A stretch of DNA of 64,000 bases from Lepeophtheirus salmonis. Its lineage: Eukaryota > Arthropoda > Copepoda > Siphonostomatoida > Caligidae. A model generated the notes under the pieces. The model searched no databases, was not told where the DNA came from, and worked only from the letters and a program-made list of their open reading frames with translations. Both the position numbers and the translations under genes were made by a program. Where the stretch lies: NCBI RefSeq assembly GCF_016086655.4, contig NC_052142.2:4096422-4160421 (forward strand), read 5' to 3'. Below are positions 13,486 to 24,619 of this stretch, in pieces (positions within the stretch are counted from its first letter, which is position 1; each line of letters opens with the position of its first letter).

Positions 13486-16330
13486 TGAGTAAGGTGCAAG
13501 AACCTTTTATAAAGAGATTAGATCCTTGAACAAATGGGATATCTTTGTAGTTAATCTCAAAACCACACATGAGTTAAATGGAACTATAGGTTGACTCATA
13601 TTCGGATTTCCATGAAAAAGATCCATAAATCATCTGTATTGTCTTATAAGTAATTAATTTGATGATTAAAGTTTATCACAAGAACGGTTTTCCCAAAAAA
13701 GTGGTCAATCATTATATTTCTTCCTCCTTCACCCGATGGAGTAGTTTGTTATGTGAGGTTTCGTGAGATTTATCATTCTCTCTTATTTAGATATTATTGA
13801 ATTGATAGAAATGTGATAGAAATGAGTGATATCTGCCAGGAAACTGAAGGTCTATTAATAATAAATTAGGTTTCTTAGAGTAGAAGACGAAGCAGAGTTG
13901 AAGAGTCAAGTTCCCTTGACAAGACCATTACATTGAAGAGAGTTATATCATCAACTACATTGATAAATTATCCATTCAGGTTGTTCTATTAATATTATTG
14001 CTTTAATTCTTGAGTGAGTACCACCACCTTAGGTAAAATCAAATAATGTTCTTTTAAGTACTTAGAAGATTTTTTATTATAAGTGCCCAGGTTATTGGAA
14101 CAAGATTAAAAAATTACATACAAACACAGCAGATTTATGCTGTAACTATCTCTCTTTCTATTTATGGTGACTTCATTGGATAAATACAGTGCTACAACTC
14201 GTAGGGAATTCAATCCGTCGTAGGGATAAATTATATTATTGAAGGAAAAGAATTCCCTACGCTGATCCCAACGTAGGGACATTTTATCTTTACTTTTTTT
14301 TCCGTAACTAAGAATATTAATCCCCATGGAATCTCGTAAAGTAAATGAACTGCATAAATCATAATATTCTATAAGAGGAAAGAGTTTGAATTGGGTGGCT
14401 CTGTAGTTTTGGTTTAACGGTGATTTATATGGATATGTTGGACAGAAAATTCGTATAATGGATCTTTATCCACACATTATTTCAATGAATCCATATCTTC
14501 TCATTTTAATATCAGGGAATACGCATTGATCTTTGTCTCACTCATCTCCTTTAACGGCTGCATCATTCCATGTGGAGATACATTTAACAAAAATTCGCAA
14601 TATAGTGACTTCCAATCTCGTAGATCATCACTTCAAAAATCCATCAGTCGCAAGGTTTTTATGAAATCCTCTTATACTGATGAATTTCTATATACAGCAA
14701 GAATAACAAATAATAGACACGATAAGGGACCGAGGGAGGTATCTTCCTCTATTCAAAGGTACTTCATTGAAGATCCTTAATATATTAATAACAAATTCAC
14801 CTCTATTTTGTATTGTAGTCTTTTGAAGGAGCCCTGGTGTGTCCTTCATATAGATAAAAACATAACTTATCTCTAACACAAAGTGGTATCAATTTCATTT
14901 AGATAGCTGAATGTTTAATGTAAATATAAGTCATATTAGGGGAAGAATTTGAATTGAGTTACTCGTTAGTTAAAGTTTATCCCTGATGTAGATTGATTTT
15001 TTCACCCGGTAAATTAGATAGGTATATGCATCAACTCAATGTTCTTATGAATTCATTACTTTTCAATTGTATATTCTAGACACCCGCTTCTTACCTTAAA
15101 TTCTTTATATCAATGAATTTACTTTTAAATTTACCTTTGTGTTTAAAATATTACTACTTGATGACTTGTGGAAGTAGAACACAAGTAATAAAGAAATAAT
15201 TTTATAATCTCATTATGACTTTATAGATAAGGTATATTTACACAATTTTATAAAAAGTAGAGTAAGTTACTCCAACTGACGCTACTATTAATTTTGTTAT
15301 GTAGTTTAGTTTTAGAATGAGTTTTTTTTTACTAGTTGATGTGAAATTTTTTGAAGCCACAAGCTGTATTTATCGGAAGTGACATTTTAGTCTCGAGAAC
15401 AGTAATATGGCTACATAGCCAGAAACGGCGAAGACAATGGAATTTTCAATAAAAGTAACTTCTTTATCCTACTCTTCAATGATATATATAATTTTATCTT
15501 CTCGGTAAATTTTCGGGCTCACTTTAAAGTTCTCATAATACAAAGAACAGATCCTTTTTAACATTGACAAAAAAAATGTAAAGATTGTAATTAATTCTAT
15601 AGATAATTCTAATAGGTATGCAAATTAAAGTAAGTTTTCAGTTTTATTATTGAATGTATATTACTTGGAAGCGTATTATTGACAATTTGTACAACAGTTA
15701 TTTAAATAAATGACACAGTCCGCTAGGACAAAAGCTGGCTCTGTTTGAATGATGGCTTCATTTTCACATGATGTCCTAGCAGATGTATTGGCTTTAGAAG
15801 CGTATCTTTGATGTTTCCGTGCCTGAATGGAGATATATTTTGGAAAATTTTCTATGAACAGCAACAGGCACCAAATAACGGTTTTTGAAGTTTGTTGCCC
15901 ATTCTCTTGTGGCTGTATCTTGTATTTTCGAAATCCCTTCGTTTTGTCAATACTCTCACAGACAAATCACCATGCTGAAAAAGGAGTGAGTAATAATCAG
16001 AAGGTACTTCGTCGTCTAAGAATAACTCTTATCCAGGAACTTGGAATATTCATCATGGAAGAAAGAAAAGGGTTACCTGGAGATATTCGTGGAATCACTT
16101 TTATAACCAAAATTTTGCACTCGCCCTCATTAAGGACTGTATTTTTGTTTTTTTTTCCTGGAAAAGATGTCTTCCATCTTCCATTCACTTAGAATTCCGT
16201 GGTATTTAACGATATAATTTCAATATTTGGACATTGAAGTATAACAGTTTCTATTTATAATTAAAATATTTGAGCTATTTTTTTTCTACGTCATGAATAA
16301 ATAAAACACATTTATGATGTAATGTATGTA
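13486..16330. other. Intron 1, 3' part: unassigned open frames
   Basis: Mixed AT-rich sequence. Open frames at 14526-14780 (+, 84 codons) and 15827-16192 (+, 121 codons) are longer than most around them. Neither shows a recognisable domain, and the second is overlapped by open minus-strand frames. They could be transposon debris. I would not call them genes. Confidence 0.35.
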
Positions 16331-16331
16331 T

Positions 16332-16363
16332 AGGGAAATGTAGGGATTTTTAGTGGGAGCCCT
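16332..16363 (+). repeat. 32-nt inverted repeat, left copy
   Basis: This 32-nt stretch, from agggaaatg to gggagccct, recurs in reverse complement at 24575-24606 with only two mismatches. It lies 414 bases before the choline-transporter exon at 16778. The flanking sequences do not match, so the shared part is sharply bounded. It may be the end of a transposon family present twice in opposite orientation. Confidence 0.7.
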
Positions 16364-16449
16364 GCATTCCACACCGGATTTTCACCTTTGATAATAATAA
16401 TTATTGTCCTAACAATAAAAGTTTCATTTGAAATTGAAAAAAATTAAGA

Positions 16450-16540
16450 TTAGGATTAGCTCAGAGGATAAAGACGCATTAAACATGGGACAACAGTTTT
16501 AATAGGGGAACCGAACATCCGAGGGGAAAAGTGTAGGTTT
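16450..16540 (+). repeat. Possible tRNA-derived SINE head
   Basis: The stretch ttagctcagaggataaag resembles an internal RNA polymerase III A box (the TAGCTCAG-GG type of tRNAs). About 50 bases later ggggaaccgaacatcc is a degenerate B-box-like sequence. It cannot fold as a normal cloverleaf that I can draw, so it is not a tRNA gene. A decayed SINE is one reading; chance is another. Confidence 0.25.
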
Positions 16541-16777
16541 GTATTTTATAGTTTAATACATACATTGACACCAAATTGTATAAATGCTGACAGAGTGAAT
16601 ATACTATTCATGTTAAGATTTCAAGACAGATCGAGACATGAGATTATTATTATTTTTTAAGTTATATAAGGCCACACTTTCATTTTTTGTTTTTGAGTTA
16701 TACATTTAAAAATTACATTACTTAATAAAAAATTGTAAAAATGCAACATTTTCATTTTAGATTTATTCCTTTTTAAG

Positions 16778-17229
16778 GTTTACTTTCAACGCGTGCTTAG
16801 TTCTAAAAGTGCTAACGGAGCAGAAACTCTTTCATATATTGCTGCCATTGGATGTATAATAATGGCTATTCCACCTATACTGATCGGTGCGATTGCTAAA
16901 AATACAAACTGGAATGAAACAGACTTTACCGGAATCCTTCCACTTCAACCAGAGGATCATAGAATGATATTACCCATGGTCATTCAGTTTCTTACTCCAA
17001 GTTTTGTATCATTTTTTGGACTGGGAGCAGTTGCTGCTGCTGTTATGTCTTCTGCAGACAGTTCAGTACTTTCTGCTTCTTCTATGTTTGCAAGGAATGT
17101 TTATAAGCTAATATTTCGACAAAGAGCGACGGATTCTGAAATTATGTGGGTTATGAGAATCTCAATTTTTATTGTTGGTGCCTTAGCCACTTACATGGCT
17201 CTGAGCATACCTACAATCTATGGCCTCTG
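16778..17229 (+). CDS. CHT1: High-affinity choline transporter, second visible exon (transmembrane core)
   Basis: This 452-nt exon lies between an AG acceptor (tttttaag) and a GT donor (ctctg|gtaag). It enters in phase 0 and leaves two bases of a Trp codon (TG|G). It encodes visible residues 41-190, starting VYFQRVLSS. Features in order: a hydrophobic segment near 58-80 (IAAIGCIIMAIPPILIGAIA), a possible N-glycosylation sequon NET at 86-88, the very conserved core FFGLGAVAAAVMSSADSSVL at about 119-138, then SASSMFARNVYK, and a further membrane segment at 164-182. The MSSADSS and SMFARN motifs are characteristic of CHT1 within the sodium:solute symporter (SLC5) family. No internal stop or frameshift is present, so this exon is under constraint, unlike the decayed copy of it near 22.5 kb. 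Confidence 0.96.
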
Positions 17230-17723
17230 GTAAGAAAATAGTTAATTAAACTAGTGTAAATAATTTAATTTTTTAAATAAAGGTTAAAGTATGATTTATG
17301 TAGAATTTGCGACCACGCACGTTGTTTACTCATTTTAATTTGCTTACAAAATAGATCAAAATTGGTGCGGTAAAATAATACAAATCCTTGAATTATAATA
17401 AATCTATTATCTTTAAATTAAAATACTAAGCTGTATAGAAGTTGAAAGAAAAATAAATTAAAACGGAATACTCTGTTTAATTTATTTATAATGCACTCTC
17501 AAACTACATACTGTCACAACTTACAGATTATTTATTAATTGTAGTTTATTCATGCCCCATTACTAATTTGTAATCATTTTTTTGGTATCATGCTAAAGTT
17601 TTTATGAGTATAATTTTTTTTAACTAATTTAGCACAAAGAAAACAAGTAATAATTACCTTTGAAGGCTCAATAAATTTTTCATAGTGTTATTGGAAATGT
17701 TATTTTTATCTTTAGATTATAAA

Positions 17724-17856
17724 TATGGGAGTTCGACATGTTTAGATGATATTAATTATTCAGCATAGTACCTTGTATTCTTTTTCTTGTTTTTTCCTTT
17801 TTATTTTCGTATTAAGGAATGATCATTTTTACTCAGTTAAAATAAAGATCTTACCA
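17724..17856 (+). repeat. Ty3/Gypsy element 1, 5' LTR
   Basis: About 133 bp, beginning near TATGGGAGTTCGACATG and ending cttacca. It aligns with the copy at 21526-21668, sharing ttcgacatgtttagatga, tattttcgta, aatgatcattttta and an AATAAA. By eye it differs at roughly one base in eight and by small indels, so the insertion is old. A tRNA-primer-like sequence (ttggtgaccctgaag) follows immediately at 17857. The bases taaa occur just before this LTR and just after the 3' LTR, consistent with a 4-bp target duplication, though weak in AT-rich DNA. Confidence 0.8.
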
Positions 17857-17865
17857 TTGGTGACC

Positions 17866-18590
17866 CTGAAGTAATAACATGCCTATTTAAAAATATCATT
17901 CTGATGGTCAAGATCATGCAGACAATATCCATCAGATCGAAAAAAAGGTACGAAGCAGAAGAGGTCAGCAACCCAACTCTTGCCGTAGCAGAACTACATC
18001 TTCCAAAATTATCGGTCATAGATCCGAAAAATTAGTTTCGAAGAATTGAGATGGATTTTTTGATGAGGAAGATCAATGAAAATCAGACTAAATATTGTTT
18101 AATTACTTCCACATTACCTGGTAAAGTTTCTAAGTCGATCCCTAATAAAAAAGAAGGTCTCATATATGATGGTGCAAAAAATGCAATTTTACTGAAATAC
18201 GGAATCTCACCTTCCAATAAAATTTAAAAAAAAATATGATATGCAGTGCAATTCATCAGGATTTTCCACTGAAAAAGTTATGTATGAAGTTGAGTGTCTC
18301 CTTGACGAGGAAAATATCCATGATTTTGGTCATCATTTACTAAGAAAGGGCCTCGTCAGAAATGTGCCTAAATACCAGCAAGTGTACTTGAGAGCACAGT
18401 CCCATTCAATTGTAGAGTTGAAGCAAAGGTGTGTTGCAGCCAAAGAACTTAGCATTTCACATATTTCCACTCTTGAATACTCGTCCACTTCGCCTCCTAT
18501 CAATCATGTTTTCAAAAAACCTCTTCATAACACGTCCAAATTTACTAAATCTAAAGAGAAAAAAAGATATTTGATATTATTATTCTAAAT
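17866..18590 (+). pseudogene. Ty3/Gypsy element 1, gag remnant
   Basis: Open pieces interrupted by stops and shifts. The early part contains a phrase of the type LHLPKLSVIDPK..F..IE, and a following piece (18241-18588) contains RKGLVRNVPKYQQ. This order (a PP.F..DP..WF..VE-type opening, then a short helix-rich capsid region) fits gag of invertebrate Gypsy elements of the Mag type. No zinc knuckle is evident before the protease. The piece is broken and not functional. Confidence 0.6.
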
Positions 18591-18669
18591 TTGGAATGAA
18601 CACAGCTACATGTTCAGGAGCTAGTTACCATTTATATGTACTTGTTTCAAAAAACTAAATGGCCCTCGG

Positions 18670-18873
18670 TTGCACAGGATCGAGGTTGTAAATAAATTAT
18701 CAAACTTCTTTTTCATCAAAGACAATTCAAATTTGATTTATTTTCTTGTAGATACAGGAGCGCAAGTGTCTGTTATTCCATTTAAAAAATGTAAAAGTCT
18801 TGTTCGAGAAAAACTCTCGCCTATTTTTGGATATGGAGGAGCCCTCGTTGATGTTGTTGGTCAACAACTTTAA
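18670..18873 (+). pseudogene. Ty3/Gypsy element 1, aspartic protease remnant
   Basis: The frame contains FLVDTGAQVSVIP, the retropepsin active-site signature (DTGA with following hydrophobic residues). It stops at 18873. The rest of the protease (a phrase ILGADFLF near 18938-18963) continues in another frame, so at least one frameshift separates the halves. The DTGA motif itself is intact. Confidence 0.75.
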
Positions 18874-19071
18874 CTCTTAATCTAAAAAATCTAGTAGATT
18901 CCCAATGGAAATTTATTGTGGTACAAAGTGATTGTTCAATTTTGGGTGCAGATTTTTTATTTAATTTCAAGTTTAGAATTGATATTCTCAGTAAAGTTAT
19001 TCGTATATGAACCGTACTTCATTAAATAACTATCAAAGACTCAAGATATCAAATCGAAATATAATGATGTC

Positions 19072-19736
19072 TTGGATAATAAAAGTTTCATTAAAACTTA
19101 TGCAGCTTATCGAGTTGAACACCATATAGAGACGAAATATCCTCCTTGTTTTGCGAATTCCCGCAAATTAGATGGTGATAAGTTGAAATTTGTACGAGAC
19201 GAAATCAAAGAATTGTTGAAGAAAGGAATCCTACAATCGTCTTTTTCTAATTTTTCTTCCGCTATTCATGTTGTTCCAATACCCAAAGGAAGCGGACGAA
19301 TGTGCTGCAACTATCGTCAAATAAATAGCATGACGGACCTTGATCGGTATCTCCTCCCAAATCTAAGAGATTGGATGGCTAATCTAAAAAGTATGACTGT
19401 TTTTAGTCAAATGGATTTACACAGACCGTAAAACTAAATACCTATAGCACTTCTATATATAAAACTGCAATCATTAAGCCATACGGTTTGTATGAATATT
19501 TGAGGATTGTTTTTCGTCTTAAAAATACTGTTCAGATATTTCAGAGACTCATCGGTTCAGTTCTACGAGGCATCCCCAATGTGTTTGTGTACCATGATGA
19601 TATCCTTCTCGCTTCGGAGTCGATGGATGAACATTCGAAAACGTTGAAAGTGGTTTTATGGAGACTTAAACCAGCGTGTATGATCCTCTCCCCTGAAAAA
19701 TGTAACTCTGAGTTCATCAAAAGATTGTCTCAATGA
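19072..19736 (+). pseudogene. Ty3/Gypsy element 1, reverse transcriptase remnant
   Basis: Two open pieces (19072-19431 and 19488-19736) cover the RT domain. The first holds the fingers region (LLKKGILQSS, then VPIPKGSGRMCCNYRQIN) and the first catalytic motif region (FSQMDLHRP, where the family usually has DL..AY). The second begins with the segment equivalent to the LPFGL..AP motif and contains VFVYHDDILLAS, the YxDD catalytic box, intact. A stop and frameshift around 19430-19488 break the domain, and several motif residues have changed, so it is not functional. Confidence 0.85.
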
Positions 19737-19829
19737 TCAGTTCATTTGTACCCACTGTTAAAGAAGAATGTAATGTTTAATTGGAATATAGAACAAGAAC
19801 ACGCATTTTAAAGTATTAAAAATAGTTTC

Positions 19830-20240
19830 TCTAAAAGTACTCAACTTGCATTCAGATATAGTTCATTACCTTTAGCCCTGACGACTGATGTATCTGATAC
19901 AAGGATAGAGCTGTTCTCGAGAAAAAGGTAAATGGACACTGGCATCCTCTAGCTTTTTGGTCTCAGGCTCATTCAACGACACAACAGAAATATTCTACGT
20001 TTGATAAAGAGTTATTAAGTATTAACATTTTCTATTGGGTTTGGATGGTCACGTTTTTTAAGTTTTTACGGACCACAAACCTTTAGTCACTGCGATTGAC
20101 ATTCGCAATCCCTCTTGGACGCCAAGACAGTGCTGTAGTTTTGCATTCATAGCAGAAATCAATTGTGATATCGAACACGTTTCTGGAAAATTAAATCATA
20201 CTGCAAACATTCTTTCTAGAAGTATAAATAACATCACATT
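19830..20240 (+). pseudogene. Ty3/Gypsy element 1, RNase H remnant
   Basis: Short pieces in changing frames follow the RT: a TTDVSDT phrase (the DAS motif region), then a piece with FWSQAHSTTQQKYSTFDKEL (the E-containing helix typical of Gypsy RNase H). A later piece near 20170 resembles H..G..N..AD..SR with the Asp replaced (NHTANILSRS). No long frame survives. Confidence 0.65.
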
Positions 20241-20359
20241 AGGCCCAAGCTTCATTGAAGATATAATTGAGGATCAAAAGAAACAGGATCGTTATTTACT
20301 TAAGTTCAAAATTAAACCTTCTTTTAAATACATTGCTGGTTTTGGCAATGTTGACGCAT

Positions 20360-20960
20360 TCCGTGTGGCTGTGTCATCTCCAGAGTTGCGTCAAAGAAAG
20401 CGTGCATTCTGTACCCAAGGACAATCATCCAGGATTCAAAGAATCTTTAAGGAGGGTTTCACTTTTTTATGCTCGGCCTAATTTGCGAACAGAAGCCAGA
20501 AACTTCCCTAGAGAGTGTTCAGTGTGTCAGAAAACCAAACTTTTCGGGACATCAAAACCAACATCGTCTTTCGATCCTTCAGCTGAAATAATTTCGATTA
20601 TTTACGTAAACATAATCGGTCCATTCCTAATAATTCAGGGACAGAGCTATGCCCTAACTATTATGGATCGTTCCAAAAGGTGGCAGAAGTGATACTTATT
20701 CCAGATATAACCACCAAGACAATAGTCAATAATTTTTTGAGTGGTTGGATTTCGAGGTTTGGAGTTCCAGAAACCATTGTGCCTGACCGAGGAACACAGT
20801 TCACAAGGTCATTAGGAATGGGTGTTTGCAGGACACTTGGGATTGCAAGCAAGAACACAACCTCGTATCATCCAGAGTCCAACGGACTCATAGAATGTTT
20901 CCACAGATCATTGAAAACAGGGCTAGTAGCACGAATGCTGGAAGAAAAAGAAGACTGAAT
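20360..20960 (+). pseudogene. Ty3/Gypsy element 1, integrase remnant
   Basis: The zinc-binding region is seen as HPGFKESLRR..FYARPNLR, then CSVCQKTK (an HHCC-type module). The catalytic core follows: an altered first Asp region (IYVNIIGPF, usually VDI.GP), then FGVPETIVPDRGTQFT with the second Asp, then SYHPESNGLIECFHRSLK with the final Glu. The last part (20680-20958) is the longest intact piece. The first core Asp appears as Asn, and frameshifts separate the parts, so the enzyme is dead. Confidence 0.85.
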
Positions 20961-21525
20961 CAATGCACTACCTGTAGTTTTATGGGGATTGAGGAACTCA
21001 GAACCAATAGATCCTAGTTCTAAATATTCACCATTTCAATTACTCACAGGTCGCTTGGGATCCATGGCATTTAATTTCTTTAATGGGTCAACCTTTACTT
21101 CTGGCCACCTAGACGTCGAAAGTTTCTTTAAAACAATGGAGAGCATAACACACGTTCCTTCGAGACATTTTAATAATGGAGCCATTAACAAACAATTAAA
21201 AAAAAAAGAATTTGTTTTTGTTAAAACTAAACCCATAAAGTAGTCTCTTTTTCCAACTTTCTTGGGCCTGTTTAAGGTGATTGAGAGGGACAATTGTTAC
21301 TATAAATTGGACTTTGGATCAAGTAATAACAATGTCTCGAAGGATAGACTTCAACCTGCAATTGGAGTTTCAAGTATTCTTCAAGCGTCTCCAACTATAA
21401 GATGCACAATATCTACAACTGGAGTATGATCTATTTGTTTATTTATCAATGTTTTTAGGATGTAGTTTATTGTGTATTACAAAATAGATGATCTCTTTAC
21501 TCCCTCTGTTGTCTAAGGGGAATAC
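20961..21525 (+). pseudogene. Ty3/Gypsy element 1, integrase C-terminal region and pre-LTR end
   Basis: A piece at 20989-21243 contains SSKYSPFQLLTGRLGS, the typical post-core helix of Gypsy integrases, followed by a KKKEFVFVKTK phrase and, after a stop, FLGLFKVIERDNCYYKL, which resembles the Gypsy integrase C-terminal fold. No envelope-like frame is present between this and the 3' LTR, so the element is a retrotransposon rather than a retrovirus-like copy. Confidence 0.7.
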
Positions 21526-21668
21526 TGTGGGAATTCGACATGTTTAGATGAGATTAATTATTCATTTTTGTACCTTCTATTCTTTTTTTTTTGTTTTTTC
21601 CTTCTTATTTTCGTATAACACAATGATCATTTTTATCCAGTTATAATAAAAAAGTTTAAATCTTAACA
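21526..21668 (+). repeat. Ty3/Gypsy element 1, 3' LTR
   Basis: About 143 bp, beginning TGTGGGAATTCGACATG and ending aaatcttaaca. It is the partner of the LTR at 17724. The flanking taaa repeats the four bases before the 5' LTR. The element as a whole (17724-21668) is about 3.9 kb, sits in intron 2 and is in the same orientation as the host gene. Confidence 0.8.
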
Positions 21669-22449
21669 TAAATATTTATAATTACGCCCCTCCATTTAAT
21701 AATATATAATGACACCGGACAATGTCAATTATTTGTGTTTATGTCATATGTAAAAATAATAAAATATCCTCTGTGACGTCCTCTGTGGTATCGCTTTTTT
21801 TTAATGAAAAAACATGTTAAAAAGACAAGGATTTTACCATTTAGTTTTATAGCATTGTACCCCTTAAAGTTATAAACAGGGGGGTGGGGGTAATTCAAGA
21901 ACTAAGAAAAATTAAATTTTAGCCAAACACTTCCAGTATAAATAGAGCTGTATAGAAATACTTGGAATCTTGTATAGCACGTTCTTTTTTTCTTTTTTCT
22001 CTCTTCTGAAATTACACCAATCAGTAATTAGTTGTAGAAATTAATAATTATTCCACGCCATTTTTAAAATATTACTAAATGCTTTCAGTATTTTTAGTAA
22101 CATTCTAGATAATAATCAATTGATGCAAATAAGTCTGGGACTATGACAAAGATCCTTAAATGTTAGTGTATGTCATCAAAAAAGTCATTTAATATAAATG
22201 GCTCAGGTTGTGAAATACGTACAAATCCGTCGTAATATTAAAAATCTTAGTTTGTTTAGTTATCATTTAATTAATGACAATTCAACATCAAGTATAAGAC
22301 TTTAGTGGTCTAAAATACTTGTGTCGTGTAATAATATCCCACTTTCTATCGTGCAATAGACCAATTTTTTCAGCTTTATCAAGAAGTATACCAGAAAATA
22401 TGTTTCTTCTCCTTCTACTGTTTGTCCCGTCATTTTAGCTCAAAAGTTG
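21669..22449. other. Intron 2 segment without a recognised gene
   Basis: AT-rich sequence between the Gypsy element and the decayed exon copy. It contains a G-run (ggggtggggg near 21881) and simple A/T tracts; no coding or RNA gene is recognised. Confidence 0.5.
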
Positions 22450-22887
22450 GTTTATACTCTTTAAAATAAAAGAGTAAATACATAGGAAGGATATATTCAT
22501 GGATGAAATCGCTCTATGATTGCTATATTGATCAGCCCCTGGATGCCTTTTTTCAGGAAATACAAATTCAAATGAAATCGACTTCACCGGAATCATTCCA
22601 CTTAAACCGGGAGGTCACAGAATGATACTATCTATGCTGATTTAGTTTCATAGTACAATTTTTGTCTAATTTTTTTGGACTGAACTGATTCTGCTGCTGT
22701 TGTATATTTTGGGGAGAGTTCTGTACTTTCTGCTTCATCAATGCTTCCAAAAAATGTTGATAAGCTAATATTTGGACTGAAAGCGAATGATTCTGAAATT
22801 ATGTGAGTTATGAGGATCTTAATTTTTATCTGTTGGTACTTTAGCCATTTACATGGCTCTGAGCCTACTTACAATCAATACCCTCCG
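22450..22887 (+). pseudogene. Decayed duplicate of the choline-transporter exon at 16778-17229
   Basis: From about 22520 to 22887 the DNA aligns base by base with 16873-17229. Shared blocks include aatacaaa, aatgaaa, cggaatc.ttccactt, ttctgctgctgttgt, gttctgtactttctgcttc, ataagctaatattt and tacatggctctgagc. The copy even keeps the donor (cg|gtaagaa at 22888), which shows it is a genomic copy rather than a processed one. Weaker similarity reaches back to an acceptor-like cattttag near 22437. In-frame stops (for example in the ctgatttagtttcatag region near 22640) and several indels rule out translation. It lies in the intron directly after the source exon, as expected from a tandem exon duplication that later decayed. 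Confidence 0.9.
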
Positions 22888-22897
22888 GTAAGAACTT

Positions 22898-24570
22898 CTA
22901 TTAAAATAAAATGTAAAGAGTCAATAAGGATTCAAAATTGAATGGCAGGGATTAAAATGATGATTTATTTGATTAGCAGTATAAATAATGTTCTTAACCC
23001 TTTAAAAAAATTCTGCAAATATTATTATTGATATTGAATAAATTCATAAATTTACTACAATCTACTCTTATTTACAATTACATACCTATCATGTATCAAT
23101 GAAGTATAAACATAAGATACCCTTTAATATATCTCATGTCGGTTCTTTCTTTTAATATTCATTGTATTTACATATTTATTCTAAATATAATTTGTTATTC
23201 ATGTTCAAACTCAAAATGTTTACTATATTTGATGTAAACATATGATATCTTTTCTATCAAAAGCTTTTTTTTTTTTTGGAAACGTATCGTGTACGTAGTT
23301 GATATTAACGGGTTAAAATAACGGTGTGGACAGTACTTCACACCCTTTAATTTACCCAAAACGATCTCAAATTGTCTTTCAATAATCTGTTTTCTGAGAT
23401 ATATGGGTTCATTATGATTCGATATTAATATTGGGCTTTTTCTCAAATGATAAATATTTCTTACCAATTAAATCAAAATAAAGTTGATTAAAAAGATTTA
23501 TTCAAGCATAAAAGTTACATCTATAAATTTGGGATAACATGTATATGATAAATTGATCAATGTCCAGTCACATGCTCTCTTCCAGAACACACAATAATAA
23601 TTGAGTAAAATAAGAGACTTAATCTTATGTATAAAAACATATTAAAAATAAAAGTTGTAGTATTTAGAATTATTAGGGCATGAATATGACACATAAGTTA
23701 ATATCATAAAATTTAAAAATTAAACCCAAAAACAATGAATAATTGGAGATACAAAATTTAAAATTATATGGTTTTTCATTTTCTTTCTGAGAATGATCTT
23801 CACGAAAAATAATTTGTAACAATACATCCTCAAATTCCAATAACTAAAGGGACGACAAGATGAAAATATATAGGAGGAATACAAGAAAATCAAGCAAATT
23901 GTATGCCTCATAAGAAAGTAGAAGCAATTCTTTCCTTCTGTGGGAATGTATCGATCTATTTATAACAATGAATATGTTTTAGGGAAGAAACTATTAACAA
24001 TGGACTTTAAAATTGATAGAAAAGAAACTTAGATGTGAAATATATATCATAAATAGGTGTTATTTAGATACACCAATAGTATTAAGTTATAAACTTAAGC
24101 CTAAAATATATAAAAAACAATACACTAAACAGTACATTTAGTCTAATTGATACAAATTGGAAAAATTGATATAAATTAATGTGACTAATCATAACGCACG
24201 GATTCATTCAATAAAACTGGAGGAAGTAGACTTGTATGTTCTCCAAAAGTTAGAACCAAAGAAAGATAGAAGGACACCTAACTTGATGATCCATCACAAG
24301 AAATATTCTAATTCAAAATTCCTTATTCCTCGAGGGACTACAGGATTAAAATTCATCTGAGGAAGACAATCAAACCAAATTAAGCGTCATAAGAGAGAAA
24401 ATTGGACTTCTTTCTTGGAAAGTCAATTCTAGAGTTGTAAAAATAAAAGTATCTTTTCACAGAGGTAATTGAATTTAAATATTTCAAATACCACAAAGTG
24501 TTGTTCTTAATTATATGATATTATTATTTATTTTTCAATAAAAACAAATGAATTTAATCTGTAGGCTTCC
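22898..24570. other. Intron 2 segment without a recognised gene
   Basis: AT-rich, with a 90-codon minus-strand frame at 23195-23467 and others of about 60 codons. None has a recognisable motif. I see no transposon ends. Confidence 0.45.
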
Positions 24571-24574
24571 AACT

Positions 24575-24606
24575 AGGGCTCCCATCAAAAATCCCTACAT
24601 TTCCCT
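24575..24606 (-). repeat. 32-nt inverted repeat, right copy
   Basis: This is the reverse complement of 16332-16363 with two adjacent mismatches out of 32. It lies 1.7 kb after the decayed exon copy. The two copies bracket 8.3 kb containing the real exon, the Gypsy element and the decayed exon. See the left copy for the interpretation. Confidence 0.7.
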
Positions 24607-24619
24607 GTGCTTATAATCT

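Noticed and set aside
14526..14780. An 84-codon open frame as a gene
   Set aside because: No family resemblance; overlapped by a minus-strand frame; likely repeat debris or chance.
15827..16192. A 121-codon open frame as a host gene
   Set aside because: No recognisable domain, open frames on the opposite strand, and no splice or promoter context.
16450..16540. A true tRNA gene
   Set aside because: The acceptor and anticodon stems do not pair, and the B box is degenerate.
20961..21525. Envelope gene or endogenous virus in Gypsy element 1
   Set aside because: Only the integrase end lies before the 3' LTR; no signal peptide, membrane anchor or further frame is present.
22450..22890. A functional mutually exclusive exon
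   Set aside because: In-frame stops and several indels prevent translation in the required phase.
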